Shown: piece after piece, positions 11,560 through 23,603 of the stretch | Layout of the letters: every line of letters begins with the position of its first letter | Numbering within the stretch: position 1 is the stretch's first letter | Assembly (NCBI GenBank): GCA_958298945.1 | Contig: OY282610.1 | Span: 36,587,667-36,651,666, forward strand | From: Atherix ibis | Lineage: Eukaryota > Arthropoda > Insecta > Diptera > Athericidae | DNA length: 64,000 nucleotides | Direction: 5' to 3' | Program-made: the position numbers and the translations under genes | Notes under the pieces: model-generated | Told to the model about the DNA's origin: nothing | Database searches by the model: none | Seen by the model: only the letters and a program-made list of their open reading frames with translations

Positions 11560-12090
11560 GTCATGATTAAGTGAAGCGAGGTATTTTTAGTGGGTTAGAG
11601 TCCCATACTTCTAGCATATCGCCTTAGTACCAAGATAACGTCTTTTCGAACGCTCTTTGATCTTGGGGAACAAAACTTTCTCATGGACTAAGATCAGGTG
11701 AATATGAGGCTAAGAAATAAATGGCATTCCTTTTTCAAACAATCCTTGATGAAGATGGCCAGAAGGCAAGGGGCATCCCAAGTGTCTGCAATTTCCTTTG
11801 TGATATGAGGAAGCCTTTTTCTGAGCCTTCAAAATGAATTTACTTATAACAAGTTTGGTTGACATTTTCTCCTGGAAACGCAAGAGCCCTCAGTTATTCT
11901 ATATTCTCATCAATTGTTGATGTTGAGCGAAGTGCGTCTTTCACTGTTTTCCGACACTTCAAAAATGTTTTATGCCACCGAGAAAATCTATAGGACCGCA
12001 TAATTACCAAATGGGGTTGATAAGTGTACTGCACGTCTAGAGAGACTTATGTCTATGAGGAGGGAAAGTTAGCAGTGTTGACTGTGTCTC
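11560..12090 (-). mobile_element. Mariner relic of a second family, deletion derivative
   Basis: On the minus strand shifting frames read WHKTFLKCRKTVKDALRSTSTIDENIE, as in the linker after the mariner DNA-binding domain. A jump follows to DAPCLLAIFIKDCLKK and SYSPDLSP, corresponding to the second- and third-Asp regions. Most of the catalytic core is missing. No terminal repeats were found. The linker resembles that of the relic at 45.85-46.29 kb. Confidence 0.55.
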
Positions 12091-12353
12091 AGTCAGAATC
12101 ATTGTAATAATGGTTGATTAAGGTACGCCTTCACGTCGGCCGGAATAGGGACCAACACCAGACAGTAAATTTTAAGATTTGTATTACACTAAAAGCGGCA
12201 ATTTTACTTCTAAACTATAGTTTTTAAGTAAATTCCTTACAACCGGACTATTAGGATACTGACTGTGCAAGAATAAGAATCTCTGCGTCTTGTCAAAATA
12301 AAATGATTGCAATGACGTTGGAAAGCTTAGTTAAGAAAGGAAGTGAGTGGATT

Positions 12354-13580
12354 AACCAACTTTGTATTTTTTTTACTCACGTTATGAATAGTTTTGAATA
12401 AATTGATTCTAACTCTTGGATAAAGAATCTATTAACAAAGAAACGTGTTTTCGTAGTTCACAAAATAAGTGGACTTTTACATGTTCGTACAGTTATAAGA
12501 CCATAGATCGCGCTTAGTACTTTTATTGTATCAAAAATTTTATCACAGAAACAACTATGTTAATTTTATTTTAAATTAATTTATTTCCAATTAAAAATAG
12601 AAAAAGAAAACAAATCCTTTGACTAAGCTGATCACTAAAAGAAAAATTTGTACAGAGCCATCTGTTGGAAAACGCCCAAAAGTGCACGAAAATTCAAGTT
12701 GTTTAAAGTTTTTGTCGTGGTAATTTTTGGAGACTTTCTATTTTTGTAAAATAACAACAAATGGCAACCAACTATTTTGGAAATCTAACCTAAAATATTT
12801 GAAAATGAAAAAAAAAACGCCATTTTAGAATTGTTGATTTTTAACATATTTATACACTTTTCAGATTAATTTCCATCAATCTTTTGTAAAATTTTTGATT
12901 ATTTTATTTTTGTGCAAGAATAAAAATCTATGAGACAGTAGCCTTGACGATGATTAGTTATTATGTGGTTCTAGGGTCTTGATATTAATTAGCCATTTTT
13001 GAAAATGTGTTAGTTATCCATAAAAATGGAGATATCCATTAAAATGACTAAAGAACTAACCAAGTTTATATTTTTTTTACTCACGTTATGAACGGTTTCG
13101 AATAAATTGATGGTAACTCTTGGACAAAGAATCTATTTATCAAGAAACGGATCTTCGTAGTTCACAAAAGAGGTAGACTTTCACATGTTTGTACAGTTAC
13201 AAGACCATAGATGGGGCTTAATACTTTTTTGTATCAAAAATATTATCACAGAAACAAGTATGTTAATTTTATTTTAAATAAATTTATTTCCAATTAAAAA
13301 TAAAAAAATAAAACAAATCCTTTAACTAAGCTGATCACTAAAAGAAAAATTTGTACAGAGCCATCTGTTGGAAAACGCCCAAAAGTGCACGAAAATTCAA
13401 GTTGTTTATAGTTTTTGTCGTAGTAATTTATGGAGACTTTCTATTTTTGTAAAATAACAACAAATGGCAACCAACTATTTTGGAAATCTAACCTAAAATA
13501 TTTGAAAATAAAAACGCGTTGATTTTCACTTTTCAGATTGGTTTCCATCAATCTTTTGTAGAATTTTTGATTATCGATTT
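12354..13580. repeat. Direct repeat pair of about 0.55 kb
   Basis: Copy one runs about 12354-12925 and copy two about 13058-13580. They share long blocks, for example TACAGAGCCATCTGTTGGAA at about 12650 and 13352. Copy offset falls from about 704 bp at the left to 672 bp at the right, showing small deletions in copy two. No coding capacity is seen. The pair lies just downstream of gene A1. Confidence 0.85.
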
Positions 13581-13754
13581 TGTTGTTACGAGTATAAAAG
13601 AAAGAAGCTTTTTTTTGTATGTAAATTGTAATCAATATTTACACTTTATTTTTTTTTTGCTCTGAATTTCTTACATATAATTTTGTTCTTTTAATTTAAA
13701 TAAAACGATTTCACTTAATTCTAGTTTTGATATGCACAGTTCTATGGTTTTCAA

Positions 13755-15025
13755 TCAATCGAAATAATCATCTCCTTGGGTAACTGATACTTTCGGTGGT
13801 GAATAAGGGGAAATTTCTACGTTTCCTGATGATGATGAGGGTATAATAATTGGTGTAAAAGATTCTGGTACGACTGGAGCTGGTGCAACTGGAGCTGGCA
13901 CGGCTGGAACTATTGGAGCTGGATTTGGTACAGGCAAACACGGCGGGTGGATGTGATGCGGTTGAGGTACAATAATTGGTTGAATGATTGGTGGTGGAGG
14001 TGGTTTAAAAATAACTGGTCGAACGACTACTGATGCTGGCCGATGGAAAATAACTGGTGGTACTTTAACTATCAGAGGTTCTTGATTCACAGAGACTTTA
14101 GTTGCTGGTCTTTTAACCACAATTGGCTCTGATTTATGGATAAAAATTTCATTTTGACGGGGGTTTGTTGGCACTACTGGTATTGGTGGTGGCGGTGGTA
14201 GCGGTGGTAGTGGTGCTGTTGGGCAAGGTGGAATATATGGTGGTGGTGGAAGAGGGGCAGCTGGAAGGATTTTTGGTGGTAGTATTGTTGGTGCTCCTGG
14301 TGCTCCAAATGAATAGAGAGCAGCTAATTCCGCTGGAAGATTTAATCCTGGTGGCAAAGTTCCTAAAGGATTCGGTGGTAGTGCATATGGTGGTAAAAGT
14401 GGATTCGCAGCTGATGGCGGTGGCAGTGGTAGCCCTAGTCCTGGTAATAGAGCTCCTGCTGGTAGACCTAGCCCTGATGGTATTACAGGTGCTGGTGCTA
14501 ATAATGCTGCTAATTCTGCTGAAAGTGATGGTGACAATGGCGGTGGTGATAGCCCAGCTACTGGCGGCGGAAATGCCCGTGACGTTAATGCTAAAAAGCC
14601 TAGGTCTGGATAGAAGCCAGATGGAGGCAAGAAAGAAGCTGCTGGTACTGCTGGTGCTGGTGGTACTGCTGTTGGTGGTACTGGTAGAGGAGCAGGTGGT
14701 GCAACAACAGTCACATCTTATAGAAATTAAATTATTTAGATTAGCTACTATTATAGAAAAAGGCATAATAATCTCACCAGATTGAGCAACCGGACCATGT
14801 TTAAATGAATTTAATAAGCTCTCTATGGAGTCGGAGTAAATCTCAGCTTTAGCATCATTACATGTTGGCTTCGCAAATACAATCTGAAAATCAAAATAAA
14901 TGTTAAATTCAGTTTTTAATTTTCGTAACTTTTTTAAAAAATTATGTATAAATACAGATGCCACTTACATTTATGTAAAACAAAACAGCTAACAATCTGA
15001 AGAGAATTTTTTTGGTACCCATCAT
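13755..15025 (-). CDS. Gene A1: secreted proline-rich protein
   Basis: The model joins, in transcript order, 15025-14969, 14883-14778 and 14716-13755 (1125 nt, 374 aa); intron phases are 0 and 1 with GT-AG ends. The start MMGTKKILFRLLAVLFYINIVFA is a signal peptide, followed by AKPTCNDA. Residues 55 to about 190 are Pro/Ala/Leu-rich with many PPLPP and GLGLPL segments. The remainder is a conserved core shared with gene A2: [50 protein letters not shown] and QPIIVPQP. The tail is PKVSVTQGDDYFD. Such alternating beta-prone and proline segments are seen in insect extracellular structural proteins (eggshell, cuticle, silk-like); a precise role cannot be assigned. A TATA/initiator pair lies upstream. 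Confidence 0.85.
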
Positions 15026-15042
15026 TGCTGAGAGTATCAAGC

Positions 15043-15081
15043 TGAACTGTAGTCCGAACAGCGTATTTTTCACCTTAAATA
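15043..15081 (-). promoter_or_regulatory. Core promoter of gene A1
   Basis: On the minus strand TATTTAAG occupies 15081-15074, and ACAGTTCAGC (15050-15041) supplies an initiator about 33 bp downstream. The start codon follows about 20 bp later, giving a very short leader. The arrangement matches that of gene A2. Confidence 0.6.
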
Positions 15082-15089
15082 CACTTTAA

Positions 15090-16535
15090 ATTCAAATGTT
15101 TTTATAAAATACGTGACTTTAATTAAGATCTTTAAGGTTTTTTTTTTGTTATTTTCATTTTATTTATTTTTTCTTTATTTATTTGCTATTTTTCTTCCTC
15201 TGGGATTCTCTTTGACTGGTAATTTCTTTGGAATGCATACTCGAAGAAGGTAAATATTTGTTACAGAAATTTTGTTATACTTACATCAGCAATTAGTCTA
15301 CAATATTTTCTTTAGATTCAATTCTATTTTTTTTTTACATTAGCTAAAGTAGAAATGTGCAAATAATATTTAGAAGAAAAGAAAACAATATAAATAAAAA
15401 ACGTACGAGTTATACTTTCAAGGAATAAAAAATTCACTTTAACAACTAAACTACCACAGAAGCTCAAGCACGAGCTTGCTACGTCCTCGATACTATAAAA
15501 AGCTTCGTTCACAAAAAAAAATTACACAAAAATGACTAATGTTCAGTTTTTAGTTAAAACATGTGATATCATTTTTAATTGGAATAAGCTTAATTTTCGC
15601 ATATAAAAATTTTCGACAAAATCAAGTGCAATTCGATGTTTAAGTTTCGTAAATAAAGAGGAAAAATATTTTTCACTAAAAAAAAAATACAAAATAAACA
15701 GAAAATAAAAAAACATTTACACAAAATGTTACCATAAAATAAACTTGAAATTTTATTCATTCATAAAATATTTCGCATTAAAATTGCTACACAAAATATA
15801 ATTTCTATTTTACAAATTATTATAAATTATATTTATGCCATTTACAATAGAGTTTAACAAAATGGACTCTCTTAATTTATTAGATGCACAAACATTTAGT
15901 TAGTAATTGTTTTGAAACCACCAAAAATTTACGCAATCCAAAAATGTCGGCAGTAGATATTCTGAAACTTCCGAAAATTTGAAAAATAATGGTTTTGAGG
16001 TTCTGGAATCGAGATTCTCAAATCACCAAAATATTTTTTCTGATACCGAAAAATATTTAGCCAAAAAGAGTTGGTATTTCTAATTATCAGAATGTAGATA
16101 ATAACAGTGCTGAAACTTTTAAAACATCTCCTACTATAAAAATTTAAGTAGTAAGAGTCCTTGAACCTCCAAAAATTTAAATAATAAGGACCCAAAACTT
16201 TCAAAAATTTGAGTTGTAAGAGTTCTGGTAGTTCTTATAATTTTATTCAGTGTTTTTTTCTATTCTTGGAAATTTTCATAGCATTTCAGGTAAAATTTAG
16301 AATTTTTTTTAATAACTTTTAACACTATTTCTTTGATCTTTTAACTCAGATGTTGCCAGACTTGATAAAAGCTGTAAAAGCTCTGATTGCTGCCAAATGA
16401 CATTAATTTAAAATATTTTATAATATAAATTACTTAAAATTCAACTAATTAAAAATTTAATGATAATTTATAATCATCAATAAAATTAGCTTTAGTATTT
16501 TAGCTTAAAAGTTTAAAAACTTTGAAAGAATTATT
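15090..16535. other. Intergenic, with degenerate short repeats at 15.92-16.24 kb
   Basis: No gene is supported. From about 15920 to 16240 a loose repeat of 30-35 bp (CC-AAAATTT…GTAAGAGT…CTGGAACC style) can be followed, which creates a spurious 91-codon open frame on the minus strand. Confidence 0.5.
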
Positions 16536-16539
16536 AGAA

Positions 16540-18955
16540 TTTTTATGTCGATAAAATTATTTTTTTTGCAATTTTTAATTATATTAGCATTTTGTGTCTA
16601 TAAAATAAGTTTTTTTTTGAAATTTTTAATTAAATTAGAATTTTTGTTTCGATAAAATTTTTTTTTTTTATATTTTTAATTAAATAAGAATTTTTTTTTG
16701 TTGATAAAATTTTTTTAAAATTTTTTTAATTTAATTAGAATTTTTGTGTCGATAAAATTTTTTTAATTTAATTAGAATTTTTGTGTCGATAAAACCAATT
16801 TTTTAGAAATTTTTAATTAAATTATAATTTTTAAGCAATAAAATAAATTTTTAGGAAATTCATAATTAAATTATTATTTGTGTCGATAAAATAATTTTTT
16901 TAATTTTTTTAAATTAAATTATAATTTTTTTTGTCTATAAAATTGGTTTTTTAGACATTTTTAATTAAATTAGAATTTTTGTGTCGGTAAAATTATTTTT
17001 TTTGTGTTTTTAAATAAAATAGAATTTTTATGGCAATAAAATTAATGTTTTAGCAAATTATAATTTTTGTGTCGATAAAATTAATTTTTTAGAAATGTTT
17101 AATTAAATTGGAATTTTTTTTGTCGATAAAATTAATTTTTTAGAAATTTTTAATTAAATAAAAAAATTTATGGCAATAAAATTAACATTTTAGAAATTTA
17201 TACTTAATTGGGAATTTTTGTGAGAATAAAATCAATGTTATTGAAATTTTTAATTAATTTAGAATTTTTGTGTCGATAAAATCAATTTTTTAAAATTAAA
17301 TTAGAATTTTTGTATCGATAAAATTAGTTTTTTTTAGCAATTTTTAATTAAATTAGAATTTTTGTGTCGATAAAACCAATTTTTTAGAAATTTTTAATTA
17401 AATTATAATTTTTAAGCAATAAAATAAATTTTTAGGAAATTCGTAATTAAATTATAATTTGTGTCGATAAAATAAATTTTTTAATTTTTTAAAAATTAAA
17501 TTATAATTTTTTTGTCTATAAAATTGGTTTTTTAGAAATTTTTAATTTAATTAGAATTTTTGTGTCGATAAAATAATTTTTTTTGTGTTTTTAAATAAAA
17601 TAGAATTTTTATGGCAATAAAATTAATGTTTAAGCAAATTATAATTTTTGTGTCGATAAAATTAATTTTTTAGAAATTTTTAATTAAATTGGATTTTTTT
17701 TTGTCGATAAAATTAATTTTTTATAAATTTTTAATTAAATAAAAAAATTTATGGCAATAAAATTAATATTTTAGAAATTTATACTTAATTGGGAATTTTT
17801 GTGAGAAAAAAATCAATATTTTTGAAATTTTTAATTAATTTAGAATTTTTGTGTCGATAAATTAAGTTTTTTTAAAATTTTTAATTAAATTACAATTTTT
17901 GTGTCAATAAAATCAATTTTATAAAATTCTTTAATTAAATTATAGGTTTTTTTTGTCGTTAAAATCAATTTTTTAAAATTAAATTAGAATTTTTGTATTG
18001 ATAAAATTAGTTTTTTTTTTAGCAATTTTTAATTAAATTAGAATTTTTGTGTCCATAAATTCAAGAGTTTTTGTGTCAATAAAATCAATTTTTTTAGAAA
18101 TTTTTAATTAAATAATAATATTTTTGTCGATGAAATTAATTTTTAACAATTTTTAATTAAACAATAATTTTTTTATCGATAAAATTAATTTTTTAGAAAT
18201 TTTTAATTAAATTAGAATTTTTTTTGTCGATAAAATCAATTTTATAAATTTTTTAAATTAAATTATAGTTTTTTTTGTCGATAAAATCAATTTTTTATTT
18301 TTTTTTAATTAGATGAGAATTTGTGTGTCACTAAAATCAGTTTTTTTTGAAATTATTTTATTAAATTAAAAATTTTTATGTCAATAAAATTAATTTTTTA
18401 GAAATTTATACTTAATTGATAATTTGTGTGTGAATAAAATTTGTTATTTAGCCATTTTTATTTAAATGAGAATTTTTGTACCGAAAAAATTATTTTTTTA
18501 GAAATTTTTAACTAAATAAAAGTTTTTATGGCAATAATATTAATATTTTAGAAATTTATACTTAAATGGGAATTTTTGTGAGAATAAAATCAATTTTTTT
18601 GAAATTTTTAATTAATTTAGAATTTTTGTGTCGATAAATTAAATTTTTTTGAAATTTTTAATTAAATAAGAATTTTGTGTCAATAAAATCAATTTTATAA
18701 AATTCTTTAATTAAATTATAGTTTTTTTTGTCAATAAAATCAATTTTTGAAATTAAATTAGAATTTTTGTGTCGATAAAATTAGTTTTTTTTAGCAATTT
18801 TTAATTAAATTAGAATTTTTGTGTCCATAAATTCCAGAGTTTTTGTGTCAATAAAATTAATTTTGTAGAAATTTTTAATTAAACAATAATTTTTTTGTCG
18901 ATAAAATTAGTTTTTTTAAATTTTTTAATAAAATTAGAATTTTTTGTACTCTAAC
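16540..18955. repeat. AT-rich tandem array 1 (unit about 50 bp, higher-order copies)
   Basis: The unit is roughly TTAATTAAATTAGAATTTTT followed by GTGTCGATAAAATTAATTTT and TTAGAAATTTT. It repeats imperfectly throughout. Higher-order structure is visible: the variant GTGTCGATAAAACCAATTTT occurs near 16783 and again near 17365, with the following ~450 bp also matching. A second block near 17830 recurs near 18615. The array lies between genes A1 and B1. Confidence 0.85.
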
Positions 18956-20231
18956 AGGCTTGAGTTCTAACAATCTCAAATTTAAATCTTCCTAATGAAA
19001 AGGCCCAAACCCGATTTTCAGTTAATTATGGTAGCAAAATTTCACATTTGAATTTCAATATTACTCAAAGTAATAATAACAAAAGTTGGTTAAATTCATA
19101 ATTATTCACATTATTTTTGTAAAATATTTTTCCATATCGACCATAAAATTTTGACAAATTATAGAACTCATAAGAAATATATATAATTACAATAATAAAA
19201 AATATATACCAAATACTATAAATTTAAGCATAAAAATCAGCATATAGAAAATGATAAAATCAGCAAACTGATTGACCTAAAGAAAAGTGCAAATGCAATT
19301 AGAAAATAAAAATGTGCATATTGCACAATTCTCTGTGAAAGAGAAAATAAAAATCCAAGAGCTCATATGGTTATTAAATTGTATGGAATTTTTTCATTAA
19401 TTATAAGTTCAAAAAAAACTTTGTACTCCTTTAAGAAAAATCATCAAAAATGTTCCTACTTAACAGAAGTATGCGCTCAAAATTCTTATTACACTCTTTC
19501 TTAATTGTAGTAATAATACAATTAAGAGTATTATTGATCATGAATTCAAAAAGAGGGGCTATTTAACAAACAAAAACTATAATGTTTTAGAAAGGGGGTC
19601 CAAGGATACCAAATCCATTTAAGACTGGCTCAAGCTTTGAAAGTTCACCATCAAAATTACTATTTTAAATTTACTTAAATAAAATACTTTTATTTAATTT
19701 GAAACTAATTTTATTTAATCAAATCCAAAATCCAAAATCCAAAAAAATAATAAAAGAACAAAAAACAAAAAATCCCGCATCACGTTTCCTTCTAAATAAA
19801 TGTAAATTTCAGGATCAATTCTCAAAAAGTTGGCAACATTTTCGACGAAAAACTCATACGCATTCTGGCACCTTTTTTAAATCTCTAAAAGTGAATTGAA
19901 TCGAATAAAAATTTAAATGTTAAAAATGACAATTTTTGAAAACGCAAAAAATTTTATAAATAAAAGCAAAAAAAATATTGGGCAACAGAAGAAAATATTG
20001 AAAATGAATTAATTTTGTAAAAAGGAAAAAAAAAACTTTTAATAATTTTTACATTAACATTTTTATATTTTTGCACAAATATGAACTGCTAAATTGAACT
20101 CTTTATTAAGAAAAGGAAAAAAAACAGCTTATAAAATTTCCAAAAAGGGAAATTAATTAATTCATTAAAAAATCAATTCTAGAAAATTAGAAAAAAAAGG
20201 ACACTGAATGTCACGTATTTGTCTAAAAATC
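18956..20231. other. AT-rich intergenic downstream of gene B1
   Basis: I see no gene, RNA or ordered repeat. The 3' UTR of B1 would fall at the right-hand end. Confidence 0.5.
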
Positions 20232-22180
20232 CTACGACGACAATTCTTCATTGATCGGTATTATCCTATCGTGACGTAAATAAACATCGTGTATCCTTGC
20301 ATGGTTCCTTGCTTTAAGAATATTGGCTTTGCGATTTAGTCTGATTGGTTTACGACTGCCTTGTCCTTTTTGAACAATATAACCTCCAGTATTACTGCGC
20401 ATTCCTAATGGTACGATTTTGTATTTGTTGATAAACCTGGGCAGGTACTCCTCTGAGCCGTTATCGTTTTCAGTGTCCCTATTATTATAGTAGTAGTTTG
20501 GTAAATTCTTGGCAAACAAATCTTTGAAGTAGGGACGTTGTGGTTTCTTTTCATTTATTGGTGGAGCCTCGATTATGTGCTGATAGTTATGATGGAGCGG
20601 AGCTGGTGTCTTCCTGATCATGTTTGGTGAAGGCTCTAGACTTGCGTAAATATTTTTGACATTATCTTCGGGGAATTCTGAAATATCCTTGGCCTCGTAA
20701 CTATAATACATATTAGGGTAACTTGTGAATTCACCAGACTGTTTACTGGGCAATTGTGAATGTGAACTGGGCGATTGGAAAGCGCTCCTAAATCCCATGT
20801 ATGATGGGGCTGGATTTAAAGTTGCAGAGCGTCTTGAATCCATATAGAAGTTTGGCATCGGGGCCGGTACTCGAGTTGCAACAAATTGTGAATCTGAAGC
20901 CATTGGAAGTGAATCTGGAACTGCATCTGCAACTGCAACTCTAGGAGGAGATGACCTAGAAGCGGAAACTGTGGCTGCCATCTTCAATGACGGCGTACTT
21001 TGGACTAGCGTTGAGCTGGAATCTACAATTGAATCAGCCGAAATAGCAGAAACTGAACCCGACACTAATTGTGGATCAAACGATTTTGCATATGCGTCAT
21101 ACTCATATTCAACCACTTCCGGTGGTGCAGTCGATTGGCAAACAATTTGCTCTTGATTTCCATTGTAGGGCACCTTATAGCATGAGTACTGACCCTTATT
21201 CAGCGATGACATTAAATCCGGTAAATGTTCTATACCTTCGATATTATAATCAGTATCTGAATTTTCTGATGCCTCTCCTTTCAGATTTAGTTTTCCGGTA
21301 GCTAGTTTTATTAATTTCTCTTTAAAAGAATCAAACTCAATTCCAGTGTTAACCGGAGGAAAAGTTGTCGTAGTCATTTTGGACAAATCACGTTTTCTTC
21401 TAAAACTATTAGCAATATGTGAATTTGACGATATATCATACCTGCCGTAATTAATGGGTATTCGATTGTCGTGGGTCCAATCAGTTATTGTTGATGGTAG
21501 CTTGGCTGTTTTTAAATCCGAATCTATCATGCCAGTATCCAATGAATATGTTTCGTTAGTTTATGCAATATTACAGCATAATTGGAATTAAATAAAATTA
21601 TAAAAGATAATATCAGAAAAAAAACATTTTGTTCAAACGGCTGAATTTCTGAATTACCTGGACTTCTTCCAGCAGAAAAATCCTCTGGATTGGCTCGCAA
21701 CTTTTGAGCAGAACTAAAATTTGACTCAATCGCAGGTTCGTAATTGTTTTGTTCATTCACTGCCATACCATTTGGATTTACTGCCATTTCTATTTGATAG
21801 TCATACCTAGTCCAAAAATTAATTGTTAAAAATAACAATTTGCAAAAGAATTCCTCAAAAAAAATTTCCTACATTTTTTCAGGAATTTCTACACTTTTTG
21901 GAGAATGCTTTATTTGGTCATCTTTTCCAGCAGCAACAACGGGTATTCTCACATAGTAGTGGATATTCTCATTATAATCACAACCTTTGGTATTATAAAG
22001 CCTTTCGATAGGATGACATACTCTAGCCTAATGATAAAATCAAAAATTATCTAATAAAATTTGTACGTATTCAAGCTAAAAAAAAAAAAATGAAGAAAAA
22101 AAACCATTCTTTACCTCCGCATTGAAGGTGAAACTTGCAATTAGAAACAAAAATAAAAACTGAACAAAATATTTGCTCAT
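20232..22180 (-). CDS. Gene B1: secreted protein with furin-type site
   Basis: The model joins 22180-22115, 22027-21873, 21806-21658 and 21523-20232 (1662 nt, 553 aa) with intron phases 0, 2 and 1, all GT-AG. The start MSKYFVQFLFLFLIASFTFNAE is a signal peptide. The next exon begins ARVCHPIERLYNTKGCDYNE. An RRKR basic site (about residues 165-168, context FRRKRDLSK) suggests proprotein cleavage. Two cysteines 14 residues apart lie in GQYSCYKVPYNGNQEQIVCQ (about 234-253). A Ser/Ala/Pro-rich middle is followed by a basic C-terminus ending RIIPINEELSS. The same landmarks and phases occur in B2, so this is a two-member family here. The family is unknown to me; an extracellular structural or eggshell-like role is only inference. 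Confidence 0.85.
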
Positions 22181-22324
22181 CTCTGTAAACTATTTTTTTA
22201 CTAATAACTATTTAAGTAGAAAATTAAATACTATAATTTTTTTTTATATTATAATAAAATAGTCACAAACTAGCTAATATCTTAAAGTTGAATTACAAAT
22301 AGAGTCTAGATTGTTTGTCAGTTT

Positions 22325-22339
22325 CTTTATATACGAGTA
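22325..22339 (-). promoter_or_regulatory. TATA box of gene B1 abutting a TACGAGTA octamer
   Basis: On the minus strand TATATAAAG occupies 22333-22325, with transcription expected near 22301. The octamer TACGAGTA (22332-22339) overlaps its upstream edge. If the octamer is an excision footprint, a transposon once sat directly beside this TATA box. Confidence 0.5.
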
Positions 22340-22344
22340 CAGGT

Positions 22345-23603
22345 TGATAATTTTTTAAAAAAAAAACATGAAATTCTCTTGGCCATCTTTACTTTTCACC
22401 AAGGCTGGATTTGCTTTGTTATTATTATTATTATTATTTTTTTTATATTATAAAATGCAATTTAACCTTTTGCACTTGACTTTGTTATTATTTTCTTAAA
22501 GAAAGAAAAAATTCAGAAGAACAAAAACTATTGAGTTGGCAAAAGAAATTTTTTTTTTAAGTGACTAATAATATCCAACCTTCTTTAGTGTTTGTGAATT
22601 TAGTTTTTGGACAATCTGCATTTTTTTAATGATTATCAAAATTTGCACAATTATCACATTTAATAATGATGTATTAAATAAAAAAAATATTCTATTAAAA
22701 TTTTGGAGAATTTTCCAACTTAAACTTTTATCGGAAAAATTGGAGAGATTTTTTTTTTTCAATTTAAAAACGATTTTTTCTTTTCTTCAATTTATTTCTT
22801 CTTAATAGAATTGATATAATTTTAATATATTTGAATGTAATTAATCTGAAATATAAACCAATTTTCAGAATTAGAGGAAAAAAGTACCAGTTAAAATTAA
22901 GAAAAAACATAACAAAAAAATATTAAAAATTCCAAAGCTTATTATAGAAATTTGTAGTCTACACTTTCTAATTGCCTGAACGCAACAAAAAAATCCAAGA
23001 AAAATTCGAAGAATGCTGATAAAAAGTCCTTGTTTAAATAATATAAGAACTCTTCAAAATTCATATTTTATTTATAATGTCGTGGTTTTTTTTTTTTTTA
23101 AAAAAATAATAATAATCAAAATAGAATTTTCTATTTTCGCTCAGAAAATATCCTAAAATCACCTGTCGAAAAATAAGAGCTTTTTCTGTATTCAAATGAT
23201 TTTGAAAAATATTCTTCGAACTTGATAATTGAAGCTTTTGGCTGATAATATAAAAAAATAATAATTTTAGAATAGGTTCTTCATTGAAGATATTAGATTA
23301 AAAATTTATCAATAAAGAAAAGAAGTCCTCATAGCACATGAGAGGATTTAAAAAAAATTTTTGTTACTTTTCACTTTTTTGTTACTCGAACCATTTTTTG
23401 ATTACAACCACACCCCAGTTCGCCATAAAAATGAATAGAAAAAAAGCCATAATTTATAATTGCAGCATTGTTTTATTCTTAAAATTAATATCATAAATGT
23501 AAGAAGATAATTTTCGAAAACGAAAAATATTCGATTACAAAACAAATAAACAAAAAAATATCCCATAAAATTATGGTCGATTGTATCATTTTTGTAAATT
23601 CTT
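22345..23603. other. AT-rich intergenic between A2 and B1
   Basis: It holds upstream DNA of B1 (including a short TTA microsatellite near 22420) and the 3' flank of A2. No further gene was seen. Confidence 0.5.

Noticed and set aside
14149..14964. 271-codon Ser/Thr-rich minus-strand open frame and a 206-codon plus-strand open frame over gene A1
   Set aside because: Both are shadows of the proline-rich exon; the A1 frame has signal peptide, phase-consistent introns and a paralog.
15929..16204. 91-codon minus-strand open frame
   Set aside because: Arises from a degenerate ~30-bp repeat; amino acids follow the repeat period.
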